From positions 540,732-604,731 of the forward strand of contig NZ_JAQZCH010000001.1 of the NCBI RefSeq assembly GCF_028737325.1: 64,000 nucleotides of DNA, given 5' to 3'. The notes beneath the pieces are model-generated. The model did not search any database and had not been told where the DNA came from. It saw nothing but the letters and a program-made list of their open reading frames with translations. Position 1 is the stretch's first letter. Every line of letters starts with the position of its first letter. Shown one piece after another: positions 1 to 10,234 of the stretch. The DNA comes from Microbacterium thalli (GTDB lineage: Bacteria > Actinomycetota > Actinomycetes > Actinomycetales > Microbacteriaceae). A program made the translations under genes and the position numbers.

Positions 1-858
1 TTCACCCCGGCGGCGATCGAAGAGGCGATCGTCCGCGTGCGGCCGACGCTGCTCGCGCTCGTGCAGGGCGACACCTCGACCACTATGAACCAGCCGCTCG
101 ACGAGATCGGCGCGATCTGCGCGAAGCACGGCGTGCTGTTCTACACCGACGCCACGGCATCCCTCGGCGGCAACGCCTTCGAGGCCGACGCATGGGGACT
201 GGATGCCGCGACCGCCGGCCTGCAGAAGTGCCTGGGCGGCCCGAGCGGTTCGGCGCCGATCACGCTCAGCGACCGCGCTGTCGAGGTCATCCGTTCGCGT
301 CGGCGCATCGAGGCGGGCATCCGCGAGGAGGGCGACCCGGATGCGCCCGACTTCGTGCGCTCGAACTACTTCGACCTCGGGATGATCCTCGACTACTGGG
401 GCCCGCGCCGCCTCAACCACCACACCGAGGCGACCTCGATGCTCTACGGGGCGCGCGAGTGCGCGCGCGTGCTGCTGCTCGAGGGCCGTGACGCGGTCAT
501 CGCGCGGCATGAACGGGCGGGCCGGGCGATGCTCGCGGGCGTGCGAGCGCTCGGGCTGTCCGTCTTCGGCGACGTCGCGCACAAGATGAACAACGTCGTC
601 GCGGTCGAGATCCCCGAGGGCGTTCCCGGTGACGAGGCGCGCGCCGCGCTCCTGACGGATTTCGGCATCGAGATCGGCACCTCGTTCGGTCCCCTGCACG
701 GCCGCGTGTGGCGCATCGGCACGATGGGCTACAACGCCCGGCAGGACGCCGTGCTCACGACCCTCGCGGCGCTCGAAGCGGTGCTGCGGCGATACCGCGT
801 CGCCCTGCCGGTCGCGGGCGGGGTCGACGCGGCCGCCGACGTCTACCGGGCAGGCTGA
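1..858 (+). CDS. PLP-dependent aminotransferase, PucG-like (ureidoglycine-glyoxylate type), 5' partial
   Basis: The frame is open from the first base, so the true start lies upstream; 285 residues are visible. It reads as a class V aminotransferase of the alanine-glyoxylate/PucG group. A likely PLP-binding lysine sits in LQKCLGGPSG (visible residue 76), preceded by a YTDATASLGG segment typical of this fold. The C-terminal small domain contains GTSFGPLHGRVWRIGTMG, as in the family. It is 3 bases upstream of an allantoate amidohydrolase, so (S)-ureidoglycine:glyoxylate transamination in purine breakdown is the best guess. Plain alanine- or serine-glyoxylate transaminase is the alternative. The fold is seen; the substrate is inferred from the neighbour. 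Confidence 0.8.
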   Translation, partial: FTPAAIEEAIVRVRPTLLALVQGDTSTTMNQPLDEIGAICAKHGVLFYTDATASLGGNAFEADAWGLDAATAGLQKCLGGPSGSAPITLSDRAVEVIRSRRRIEAGIREEGDPDAPDFVRSNYFDLGMILDYWGPRRLNHHTEATSMLYGARECARVLLLEGRDAVIARHERAGRAMLAGVRALGLSVFGDVAHKMNNVVAVEIPEGVPGDEARAALLTDFGIEIGTSFGPLHGRVWRIGTMGYNARQDAVLTTLAALEAVLRRYRVALPVAGGVDAAADVYRAG

Positions 859-861
859 GCC

Positions 862-2157
862 GTGGCATCCGCTCTGCTGACGACCGCGCCCGACCGCATC
901 GGCGCCGCCGCCCGCCGCGTCATGGCGCGCTGCGACGAGCTCGCCCGCATCAGCGCCGCCCCCGACCGCATCGAGCGGGTGTACCTCTCACCCGAGCACG
1001 CGCGGGTGAACCGGCTCGCGGCGGAGTGGATGCGCGAGGCGGGCATGGCGACCCGGCAGGATGCCGCGGGCAACCAGATCGGCCGGCTCGACACCGGCCG
1101 CGACGATGCGGCGCTCATGATCGGGTCGCACCTCGACACGGTCTCGGACGCGGGGCGGTTCGACGGCATCATCGGCGTGCTCATGGGGATCGAGGTCGTG
1201 CGGCTGCTGCGCGAGCCCGACGCGGCGGGGTGGCGCTCGCCGCTGCCGTTCGCGATCGAGGTCGCGGCGTTCTGGGACGAAGAGGGCACGCGCTTCGGCA
1301 AGGCGCTGCTGGGCTCGTCGGCGGTGGGCGGCGTCTGGGATGACGCGTGGTGGGGGCTGACCGATGCCGAGGGCACCACGGTGCGGCAGGCGTTCGTCGA
1401 GTTCGGCCTCGACCCCGGGCGCATCGCCGAGGCGGCCCGCCGGCCGGACGAGCTGATCGGTTACCTCGAGGCGCACATCGAGCAGGGGCCCGAGCTGCAC
1501 CGGCGCGGTGAATCGCTCGCCGTGGTGTCGTCGATCGCCTCGGCGCGGCGATTCCTGCTCACAGTCGAGGGCGAGGCCCGCCACGCGGGCGGCACTCCCT
1601 ACGACATGCGCCGCGATGCGCTGCTGGGCGCCTCGGAGGCGGCGCTCGCCGTCGAGCGCGTCTGCCGGGCCGAGCACCACATCATCGGAACCGTCGGCCA
1701 GTTCGAGGCGTTCCCCGGCGGCGTCAACATCGTCCCCGGCGAGGTGCAGTTCTCACTCGACCTGCGGGGCGAGTTCGACGGAGAGCGCGACCGGGTGTGG
1801 GGGGCCCTCACGGCCGAGCTCGACGTGATCATGGGGCGGCGCGGTCTGCGCTGGCAGCACCGCGAGATCCACAACGCCCCCGCCGTCGCGTGCGCACCGC
1901 TGCTGCAGGACGTCGTGCGCGCCGGCATCGGTGCGACGACGACGCACACCCGCGACGAGGCTCCGGTGATCTTCAGCCGCGCCGGGCACGACGGCATGGC
2001 GCTGGGCGGACTCACCGACATCGGGATGCTGTTCCTGCGCAACCCCGACGGCATCAGCCACCACCCCGACGAGGCGGTGTCGGCCGATGACGTGGCGCGC
2101 GGCATCCGTGCCCTCGCCGAGTCGGTGCTGCACCTGGCCGCCGACCGCCGCGCCTGA
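862..2157 (+). CDS. allC: Allantoate amidohydrolase (M20 family Zn hydrolase)
   Basis: The 431-residue length is normal for the family. M20/M28-type metal motifs appear in order: GSHLDTV (His90), WDEEGTRFG, HIEQGPELHRRG, a dimerisation-domain HAGGTPYDMR stretch and SRAGHDGMAL near the C-terminus. The HIEQGP and GHDGMA signatures are characteristic of the allantoate/N-carbamoyl amino-acid amidohydrolase branch. The expected reaction is allantoate to ureidoglycine (or ureidoglycolate), CO2 and ammonia, in the cytoplasm. The GTG start lies 3 bases after the aminotransferase stop, so the two are co-transcribed. That pairing favours allantoate over an N-carbamoyl-beta-alanine substrate, which cannot be excluded from sequence alone. 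Confidence 0.85.
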   Translation: MASALLTTAPDRIGAAARRVMARCDELARISAAPDRIERVYLSPEHARVNRLAAEWMREAGMATRQDAAGNQIGRLDTGRDDAALMIGSHLDTVSDAGRFDGIIGVLMGIEVVRLLREPDAAGWRSPLPFAIEVAAFWDEEGTRFGKALLGSSAVGGVWDDAWWGLTDAEGTTVRQAFVEFGLDPGRIAEAARRPDELIGYLEAHIEQGPELHRRGESLAVVSSIASARRFLLTVEGEARHAGGTPYDMRRDALLGASEAALAVERVCRAEHHIIGTVGQFEAFPGGVNIVPGEVQFSLDLRGEFDGERDRVWGALTAELDVIMGRRGLRWQHREIHNAPAVACAPLLQDVVRAGIGATTTHTRDEAPVIFSRAGHDGMALGGLTDIGMLFLRNPDGISHHPDEAVSADDVARGIRALAESVLHLAADRRA

Positions 2158-2187
2158 GCGCATCCGAGCGCCGCGGTCGGCCGCGGG

Positions 2188-3117
2188 TCAGGGCTCGACG
2201 ATGTTGACCGGCTCCTCGCCCGCCGCGAGCCGCTCGATCTGGGTGCGCACCAGCTTCGCGATACGCGGGCGCATGGCGTCGGCCGCGCCGCCCACGTGCG
2301 GCACGATCAGGGCGCCGGGGGCCGACCACAGCGGGTGATCGGCGGGCAGCGGCTCGGGGTCGACGACGTCGAGCGCGGCGCGCAGACGCTCCGACTGCAG
2401 CTCGGCGACGAGCGCGTCGGTGTCGAGCACCGTTCCGCGACCGACGTTGACCACGAGTGCGCCGTCGGGCAGCAGAGCCAGCTGCTCGGCGCCGATGAGG
2501 CCGCGCGTGGGCTCACCGCCGGGCAGGGTGATCATCAGGATGTCGGTGCGCGGCAGCAGCTCGGCGAGCTCGTCGATGCCGTGGATGTGCTCGCCGTCCT
2601 CGTCGCGGGCCCGCGAGGCGACGGGCACGATCGTCGTCTCGAACGGCGCGAGGCGCGCGGCCACGGCCTTCCCGACGCCGCCGTAACCGAGCACCAGCAC
2701 GGTGCTGTCCGCGACGCTCCGGCTGAACTGGGGCGCCCAGCGTGCGTGCTCCTGGTTGCGGACGTAGTCGGCGAGGTCGCGCTGCGCCGCGATGGTCAGG
2801 CCGACGGCGATCTCGGCCGTCGCGGCCTCGTGCACCCCCGACGCGTTCGCGAGGCGCGCGCCCTCGGGAAGGTAGGCGCCCATGCCCTCGTAGCCGATCG
2901 ACTGGCTCTGCAGAACGTCGACGCGCACGCCCTCGAGCGCGGCGAGCAGGCGCTTGCCCGACATGTACGGCGGGACGACGAGGTCGAATGCGTCGCGCGG
3001 CGCGGGGGAGCGCAGATCCCAGACGACCAGGTCGACGCCGGCGGGCAGGTCGCCGAGGTCGGACGCGAGTTCGTCGGTGGGCACGCTGACGACGACGGCA
3101 CGGGGGGATTCGCTCAT
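2188..3117 (-). CDS. D-isomer-specific 2-hydroxyacid dehydrogenase (NAD-binding)
   Basis: The protein has 309 residues. A Rossmann nucleotide-binding motif, LGYGGVGKAVA, lies mid-protein. It is followed by the family's Arg region (NVGRGTVLDTDALV), the Glu region (VVDPEPLPADHPLW) and the His region (IVPHVGG). This supports NAD(P)-linked oxidoreduction of a 2-hydroxy acid, in the hydroxypyruvate/glyoxylate reductase-like branch. I chose the ATG at 3117 because a TAGCGT hexamer (3125-3130, minus strand) ends 7 bases before it, predicting a leaderless message. A GTG 9 bases upstream would fall inside that spacer. It is convergent with allC and reads away from purQ. The exact substrate cannot be told. 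Confidence 0.82.
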   Translation of the reverse strand: MSESPRAVVVSVPTDELASDLGDLPAGVDLVVWDLRSPAPRDAFDLVVPPYMSGKRLLAALEGVRVDVLQSQSIGYEGMGAYLPEGARLANASGVHEAATAEIAVGLTIAAQRDLADYVRNQEHARWAPQFSRSVADSTVLVLGYGGVGKAVAARLAPFETTIVPVASRARDEDGEHIHGIDELAELLPRTDILMITLPGGEPTRGLIGAEQLALLPDGALVVNVGRGTVLDTDALVAELQSERLRAALDVVDPEPLPADHPLWSAPGALIVPHVGGAADAMRPRIAKLVRTQIERLAAGEEPVNIVEP

Positions 3118-3141
3118 GCCCCCCACGCTACCGATCCGGGC

Positions 3142-3842
<701 letters not shown>

Positions 3843-3846
<4 letters not shown>

Positions 3847-4088
3847 TCGACGACCTCGATGTTCACGACATCCTCGATCACCGAGTTCGAGAGGATCTCG
3901 TCGGCGATGCGACGGGCGGCGTCGAGCGTCGCGTCGTCGGCCCGGTCGACCGTGAGCTCGAACCGCTTGCCGATGCGGACATCCGAGAAGCCCGCCACGC
4001 CGAGGCGGGTGAGGGCGCCCGAGACGGCCTTGCCCTGCGGATCCAGCAGCTCGGCCTTGGGCATGACGTCGACGACGATGGTGGGCAT
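3843..4088 (-). CDS. purS: Phosphoribosylformylglycinamidine synthase subunit PurS
   Basis: The protein has 81 residues, the normal PurS size. It opens with the family pattern [20 protein letters not shown] and has the [13 protein letters not shown] core and the C-terminal [14 protein letters not shown] segment. PurS bridges PurQ and small-type PurL in the FGAM synthase complex. An SD-like CCGGAG stretch precedes the ATG. A TAGACT -10-like hexamer lies on the minus strand at 4125-4130, so a short leader is expected. purQ follows with a 4-base overlap. Confidence 0.95.
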
Positions 4089-4209
4089 TGCTCGCTCCGG
4101 AGGTCGCGGGATGGGTGCGCGACCAGTCTACGGGCGGGACGGCCCGCGCCGCGCGGCATCCGATCCGCCACGGACGGCAGGTTCTGTGACCCGATCGTGA
4201 TCGAAAACG

Positions 4210-4223
4210 TGGGAGCGCTCTCT
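4210..4223. promoter_or_regulatory. CebR/LacI-type operator 1
   Basis: TGGGAGCGCTCTCT matches 12 of 14 positions of the palindrome TGGGAGCGCTCCCA, the box known for the streptomycete cellobiose repressor CebR. It abuts the upstream side of the -35 of the promoter described next, where a bound repressor would hinder RNA polymerase. Confidence 0.75.
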
Positions 4224-4251
4224 TGTGCCTCTGAGAACGCTCCCGTATGGT
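4223..4251 (+). promoter_or_regulatory. Promoter of the ceb operon
   Basis: TTGTGC (4223-4228) and TATGGT (4246-4251) are separated by exactly 17 bases, a good vegetative sigma-70-type arrangement. Operator 2 lies inside the spacer and operators 1 and 3 flank it. Transcription would start near 4258, giving a leader of about 75 bases before the GTG of cebE. Confidence 0.6.
4232..4245. promoter_or_regulatory. CebR/LacI-type operator 2
   Basis: TGAGAACGCTCCCG matches 11 of 14 positions of the CebR box. Its centre is 22 bases from operator 1. It occupies the spacer between the -35 and -10 elements, so occupancy should block promoter recognition directly. It is the weakest of the three boxes. Confidence 0.6.
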
Positions 4252-4264
4252 CATGGTCAATCGG

Positions 4265-4278
4265 TGAGAGCGCTCCCA
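4265..4278. promoter_or_regulatory. CebR/LacI-type operator 3
   Basis: TGAGAGCGCTCCCA matches 13 of 14 positions of the CebR box, the best of the three. Its centre is 33 bases from operator 2, and it lies just downstream of the predicted transcription start. The 22- and 33-base centre spacings keep all three boxes on about the same helical face. Confidence 0.75.
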
Positions 4279-4332
4279 GAGTCGGGTGCGCAGCGCCGCG
4301 CACCAGATACCGCAATCACGAAGGAGTGACAC

Positions 4333-5595
4333 GTGAATTCACGCGCCCTGCGGCGGATCGGCCTCGTGGCCGGCGTCGCAACCACCTCCGCTCTCGTCCT
4401 CGCCGGCTGCTCCGGCGGCGGCGGCGACGCAGCCTCCGGTGGTGACGAGAACACCCTGACCCTCGCCACGTTCAACGACTTCGGGTACACCGACGAGCTG
4501 CTGGCGGAGTTCACCGAGGAGACCGGCATCAAGGTCGTCCACAACAAGGCCGCGACGTCGAACGACGCGCGGACCAACTTCTTCCAGAAGCTCGGCAAGA
4601 CCGGTCTGGCCGACGTCGAGGGCGTCGAGGTCGACTGGTTCCCCGAGATGATGCAGTACTCCGACCTCGTCGCCCCCGTGCCCGAGGACCTGCAGGGCCG
4701 CTGGCTCGACTGGAAGGAGAAGGCGGCAACCGACGCCGAGGGCAACCTCGTCGCCTACGGCACCGACGTCGGACCCCAGGCCATCTGCTACCGCGGCGAC
4801 CTGTTCGAGGCGGCCGGCCTGCCCACCGCCCGTGAAGACGTCGCAGCGCTGTTCCCGACGTGGGACGCCTTCTTCCAGGTCGGCAGCGACTACGTCGAGA
4901 AGACGGGCAAGCCGTTCATCGACTCGGCCAACTCGGTGCTGCAGGGCGTCGTGAACCAGCTCGAGATCGCCTACGAAGAGCCGGACGGCACCGTCGTGGC
5001 GACCGAGAACCCCGACATCCGCGCGGCGTACGACACCGTCGTCGACAAGGCCATCCCGATCGCGGCCTACCCGGGTCAGTGGACCGAGGACTGGTACGCG
5101 TCGATGGCCAGCGGTGAGTTCGCCGCCATGCTGTGCCCGCCGTGGATGCACGGCATCATCGAGGGCGAAGCGCCCGACATCGCCGGCTGGGACATCGCCA
5201 ACGCGTTCCCCGAGGGCGGCGGCAACTGGGGCGGCTCGTACCTCGTCGTGCCGGCCAACGGCAAGAACGTCGAGAACGCACAGAAGCTCGCCGACTGGCT
5301 GACCTCGCCCGAGACGCAGATCAAGGCGTTCAACAACGCGGGCACCTTCCCGAGCCAGCCCGAGGCGCAGTCCAGCGCCGACCTGACCGGCTTCGTGAGC
5401 CCCTACTTCAACGACGCGCCGACCGGCGAGATCGGCATCGACCGCGCCAACGCGATCACTGTCACCACCTTCAAGGGACCGAAGTACTTCCAGTACCACG
5501 ACGCTCTCGGCAACGCGATCACCCGCGTCTTCGACGGCATCGAGGACAAGGAGACCAGCTGGGACACCTGGGTCAACGAGGTCGGAAGCTTCTGA
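4333..5595 (+). CDS. cebE: Sugar ABC transporter substrate-binding lipoprotein (cellobiose type)
   Basis: The protein has 420 residues. The N-terminus is a lipoprotein signal peptide with lipobox LAGC (Cys26) followed by a Gly/Ser-rich tether, so it should be anchored outside the membrane. The rest is a family 1-type solute-binding protein with typical motifs such as [21 protein letters not shown] and the C-terminal [11 protein letters not shown] region. AAGGAG sits 6 bases before the GTG. It is the first gene of a set with two permeases and a GH1 beta-glucosidase under CebR-like boxes, so cellobiose or cello-oligosaccharides are the likely ligand. No ATPase is encoded nearby; in actinobacteria a shared MsiK-type ATPase usually serves such systems. 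Confidence 0.85.
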   Translation: MNSRALRRIGLVAGVATTSALVLAGCSGGGGDAASGGDENTLTLATFNDFGYTDELLAEFTEETGIKVVHNKAATSNDARTNFFQKLGKTGLADVEGVEVDWFPEMMQYSDLVAPVPEDLQGRWLDWKEKAATDAEGNLVAYGTDVGPQAICYRGDLFEAAGLPTAREDVAALFPTWDAFFQVGSDYVEKTGKPFIDSANSVLQGVVNQLEIAYEEPDGTVVATENPDIRAAYDTVVDKAIPIAAYPGQWTEDWYASMASGEFAAMLCPPWMHGIIEGEAPDIAGWDIANAFPEGGGNWGGSYLVVPANGKNVENAQKLADWLTSPETQIKAFNNAGTFPSQPEAQSSADLTGFVSPYFNDAPTGEIGIDRANAITVTTFKGPKYFQYHDALGNAITRVFDGIEDKETSWDTWVNEVGSF

Positions 5596-5669
5596 CCTGA
5601 CTCGTCGGGGCGCGTCGCATGCGGCGCGCCCCGGCACATCCTTCCTCTCGACCCCCGCGAAGGACGACC

Positions 5670-6725
5670 GTGACCACGACACAGCCGCGCCCCACCACGC
5701 GCGCACCCCGCCCCGACGACGGCATCCGTCAGCCTCGCGTGATCTCGTTCTCGCAGAAGCTGAGCAAGTGGGATCTCCGCTTCTCGCCGTACCTTTACAT
5801 CTCGCCGTTCTTCATCATGTTCGCGATCGTCGGGCTCTTCCCGATCGCCTACACCGCGGTGATCTCGTTCATGGACTGGGACCTCATCCGCAATGAGGGC
5901 GAGTTCATCGGATTCGACCAGTACATCTGGATCCTGTCGCAGCCGCACTTCTGGACGGCGCTGCGCAACACCTTCAGCATTTTCCTGCTCTCGAGCGTGC
6001 CTCAGCTGGTGCTGGCGGTCTTCATCGCCGCCGTCCTCGACCGCAACATCCGCGCGAAGACGTTCTGGCGTATGGCCGTGCTGGTGCCCTACGTCGTCGC
6101 GCCGATCGCCGTGGGCCTCATCTTCAACGCGATGTTCGCCGACCAGTCCGGCTTCATCAACGGCATCCTGCAGGCCATCGGCATCGGCGCCATCCCGTGG
6201 CACGTCGAGCCGTTCTGGAGTCACGTCGCCATCGCGACGATGGTCAACTACCGCTGGATGGGCTACAACACACTGATCCTGCTCGCGGCCATGCAGGCCG
6301 TGAACCGCGACTTCTACGAAGCGGCGACCGTCGACGGCGCCGGTCCGATCCGGCAGTTCTTCTCGATCACGCTGCCGTCGCTCAAGCCCACGCTCATCTT
6401 CGTCATCATCACCGCGACCATCGGCGGTCTGCAGATCTTCGACGAGCCGCGCGTGTTCGACCAGGCCGGTCGCGGCGGCTCGGCGCAGCAGTGGCTCACC
6501 ATCACGCTGTATCTGTACGACGTCGGCTGGGGCCAGTGGAACTTCGGTCGCGCCGCGGCGATGGCGTGGATCCTCTTCATCATCATTCTTCTCATCGGCC
6601 TGCTGAACCTCCTCATCACCCGCACGCTCGTGCGTGATGAAGGACTCCGCCGCGAGCTCAGCAAACGGCAGCAACGCCAGCAGGCGAAAGAGGCGCAACG
6701 CGCGCTGAAGGAGACGCAGGCATGA
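5670..6725 (+). CDS. cebF: Sugar ABC transporter permease (MalF/CebF type)
   Basis: The protein has 351 residues and six predicted membrane segments. The binding-protein-dependent permease EAA loop appears as EAATVDGAGPIRQFFSITLP, followed by LKPTL. The GTG at 5670 is preferred because AAGGA lies 5 bases upstream and the upstream in-frame extension is a Pro/Arg-rich tail with no family resemblance. The last codons overlap the next permease as ATGA, which suggests stoichiometric co-translation. It forms the membrane channel with CebG for the sugar delivered by CebE. Confidence 0.88.
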   Translation: MTTTQPRPTTRAPRPDDGIRQPRVISFSQKLSKWDLRFSPYLYISPFFIMFAIVGLFPIAYTAVISFMDWDLIRNEGEFIGFDQYIWILSQPHFWTALRNTFSIFLLSSVPQLVLAVFIAAVLDRNIRAKTFWRMAVLVPYVVAPIAVGLIFNAMFADQSGFINGILQAIGIGAIPWHVEPFWSHVAIATMVNYRWMGYNTLILLAAMQAVNRDFYEAATVDGAGPIRQFFSITLPSLKPTLIFVIITATIGGLQIFDEPRVFDQAGRGGSAQQWLTITLYLYDVGWGQWNFGRAAAMAWILFIIILLIGLLNLLITRTLVRDEGLRRELSKRQQRQQAKEAQRALKETQA

Positions 6726-7642
6726 GCACCATCGGCACCACCCCCACGCCCCTCGCCACCGTCGAAGAGGGCATCCCGAACGCCGCGGCCCGCCGCCGTG
6801 GGGCGCGCACCCGCCGCATCCGCGGCAGCCGTCCCGGGTTCTGGACCTACGCGATCCTCGGGGCGGTCTTCCTCTCGGCGGCCTTCCCGCTGTACTGGTC
6901 GTTCGTCATCGGCTCGGGCGACTCGACGACGCTGCGGAAGCCTTTCCCGTGGATCCCCGGCGGCAACTTCCTCGAGAACGCGGCGTCGGTCATCAGCAAC
7001 CCCGCGGTGAACTTCTGGCCTGCGCTGTGGAACTCCATCTACAGCTCGTTCCTCATCGCCGCGGCCGTCGTGGTCACCTCCACGCTCGCCGGCTGGGCCT
7101 TCGCGAAGCTCCGCTTCCACGGCGGCCCCGCCCTGCTCGTCTTCGTCGTGGCGACGATGGCGGTGCCGCAGCAGCTGGGCGTCGTGCCGCTGTACATCCT
7201 GTTCTCCGACCTCGGCTGGACGGGGCAGATCGGCGCGATCATCATCCCTGCCCTCACGAGCGCCTTCGGTGTCTTCTGGATGACGCAGTACCTGCGTCAG
7301 GCGGTGCCCGACGAGCTCATCGAGGCCGCCCGTGTCGACGGGGCATCGATGATCCGGACGTTCTGGACGGTCGGGATGACGGCGGCACGACCGGCTGCCG
7401 CGATGCTCTTCCTGTTCACGTTCGTCGGGGCCTGGAACAACTTCTTCTGGCCGTTCATCGTGCTGGACCGGCAGAACCCGACCCTCCCGGTGGCACTGTC
7501 GCTGCTGCAGTCGAACTACTTCGTCGACTACTCGGTCGTGCTCGCCGGCGTGATCCTCGCGACCATCCCGCTCCTGCTGCTGTTCATCTTCGCGGGCAAG
7601 CAGCTGGTCAGTGGCATCATGGCCGGGGCGGTGAAGGGATGA
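6722..7642 (+). CDS. cebG: Sugar ABC transporter permease (MalG/CebG type)
   Basis: The protein has 306 residues and about six transmembrane helices. The EAA loop is EAARVDGASMIRTFWTVGMT, followed by the GAWNNFFWPF segment characteristic of MalG-type permeases. An Arg-rich cytoplasmic N-terminus precedes helix 1. The ATG overlaps the cebF stop. It pairs with CebF to form the translocation pore. The gene ends next to the GH1 glucosidase, placing uptake and hydrolysis in one transcript. Confidence 0.88.
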   Translation: MSTIGTTPTPLATVEEGIPNAAARRRGARTRRIRGSRPGFWTYAILGAVFLSAAFPLYWSFVIGSGDSTTLRKPFPWIPGGNFLENAASVISNPAVNFWPALWNSIYSSFLIAAAVVVTSTLAGWAFAKLRFHGGPALLVFVVATMAVPQQLGVVPLYILFSDLGWTGQIGAIIIPALTSAFGVFWMTQYLRQAVPDELIEAARVDGASMIRTFWTVGMTAARPAAAMLFLFTFVGAWNNFFWPFIVLDRQNPTLPVALSLLQSNYFVDYSVVLAGVILATIPLLLLFIFAGKQLVSGIMAGAVKG

Positions 7643-7674
7643 CCCTCCACCTGGACAGTTCCGAGCAGGAGACC

Positions 7675-9156
<1,482 letters not shown>

Positions 9157-9164
9157 CCCACGCT

Positions 9165-10178
9165 GTGATCTCCGATCAGAACCGGGCGGCCGCGACCATC
9201 GAAGAGGTCGCGGCCGTCGCCGGTGTATCCCGCTCCACCGTCTCGCGGGTCGTGAACGGCTCGACGGCGGTGAGCTCCGGCGCCCTCGAAGCGGTGCGGC
9301 GCGCGATCGAGGAGCTCAACTACGTGCCCAACCGCGCGGCACGATCGCTCGCGAGCCGCTCGACGATGGCGATCGCCCTCGTCGTGCCGGAAGACACCAC
9401 ACGGCTGTTCGGCGACCCGTTCTTCGCCTCGGTCGTGTCGGGCATCAACGCCCGCATCAGTCGGTCGAACTACGTGCTGAACCTGATCATGGCCAGCGCC
9501 GACCCCGGCGACAAGACGGCGCAGTACGTCCGCAGCGGCGCCGTCGACGGAGCCATCGTCGTCTCGCACCACACGAGTGACACCTTCATCGATCGCATCG
9601 CCGCCGCCGTGCCCGTCGTCTACGGCGGCCGTCCGGTGCGCACGCGCGGCGGCGACTACTACGTCGACGTCGACAACGTCGCCGGCGCGCGCGACGCGAC
9701 CGCCCACCTCGTGCAGCGCGGATGCCGGCACATCGGCGCCATCCTCGGACCGCCGTCGATGCCCGCGGGCGTCGACCGCGCCGAGGGGTACCGGCTCGCG
9801 ATCGCCGACGCCGGGCTGAGCCCCGCCCCCGTCGCACGCGGCGACTTCACGACGGAGTCGGGCGCCGTCGCGATGCGCGAGATCCTGGCGACGGAAGAGC
9901 CCCTCGACGCGCTGTTCGTCGCAAGCGACCTCATGGCGCGCGGCGCCATGCAGGTGCTCGGGGCCGAAGGCATCCGGGTTCCCGATGATGTCGCCGTCGT
10001 GGGCTTCGACGACTCGCCGATCGCCCTGACCACCGACCCGCAGCTGACGACGATGCGGCAGCCCTCGTTCGCCCAGGGTGAAAGCATGGCGGACGTCCTG
10101 ATCGCGCGCCTCGCCGGCCAATCTCCCCCCGAGGTGACCATCCTCGACACCGAGCTCATCATCCGCGGCTCGGCCTGA
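9165..10178 (+). CDS. cebR: LacI-family repressor, CebR-like
   Basis: The protein has 337 residues. The N-terminal LacI helix-turn-helix reads TIEEVAAVAGVSRSTVSRVVNG, followed by the hinge LNYVPNRAARSLASRS. A periplasmic-binding-protein-like effector domain follows, with the C-terminal DVAVVGFDDSPIAL block typical of the family. It is 8 bases after bglC and co-directional, so it is probably made from the same transcript and feeds back on the three boxes at 4210-4278. In Streptomyces the equivalent CebR responds to cellobiose or cellotriose. That effector is inferred here. Confidence 0.85.
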   Translation: MISDQNRAAATIEEVAAVAGVSRSTVSRVVNGSTAVSSGALEAVRRAIEELNYVPNRAARSLASRSTMAIALVVPEDTTRLFGDPFFASVVSGINARISRSNYVLNLIMASADPGDKTAQYVRSGAVDGAIVVSHHTSDTFIDRIAAAVPVVYGGRPVRTRGGDYYVDVDNVAGARDATAHLVQRGCRHIGAILGPPSMPAGVDRAEGYRLAIADAGLSPAPVARGDFTTESGAVAMREILATEEPLDALFVASDLMARGAMQVLGAEGIRVPDDVAVVGFDDSPIALTTDPQLTTMRQPSFAQGESMADVLIARLAGQSPPEVTILDTELIIRGSA

Positions 10179-10234
10179 CGCGCCTTCGGGTGCTGCACCG
10201 GAGGGGACTCCGGTGGAGAGGAAACCTCGATCCC

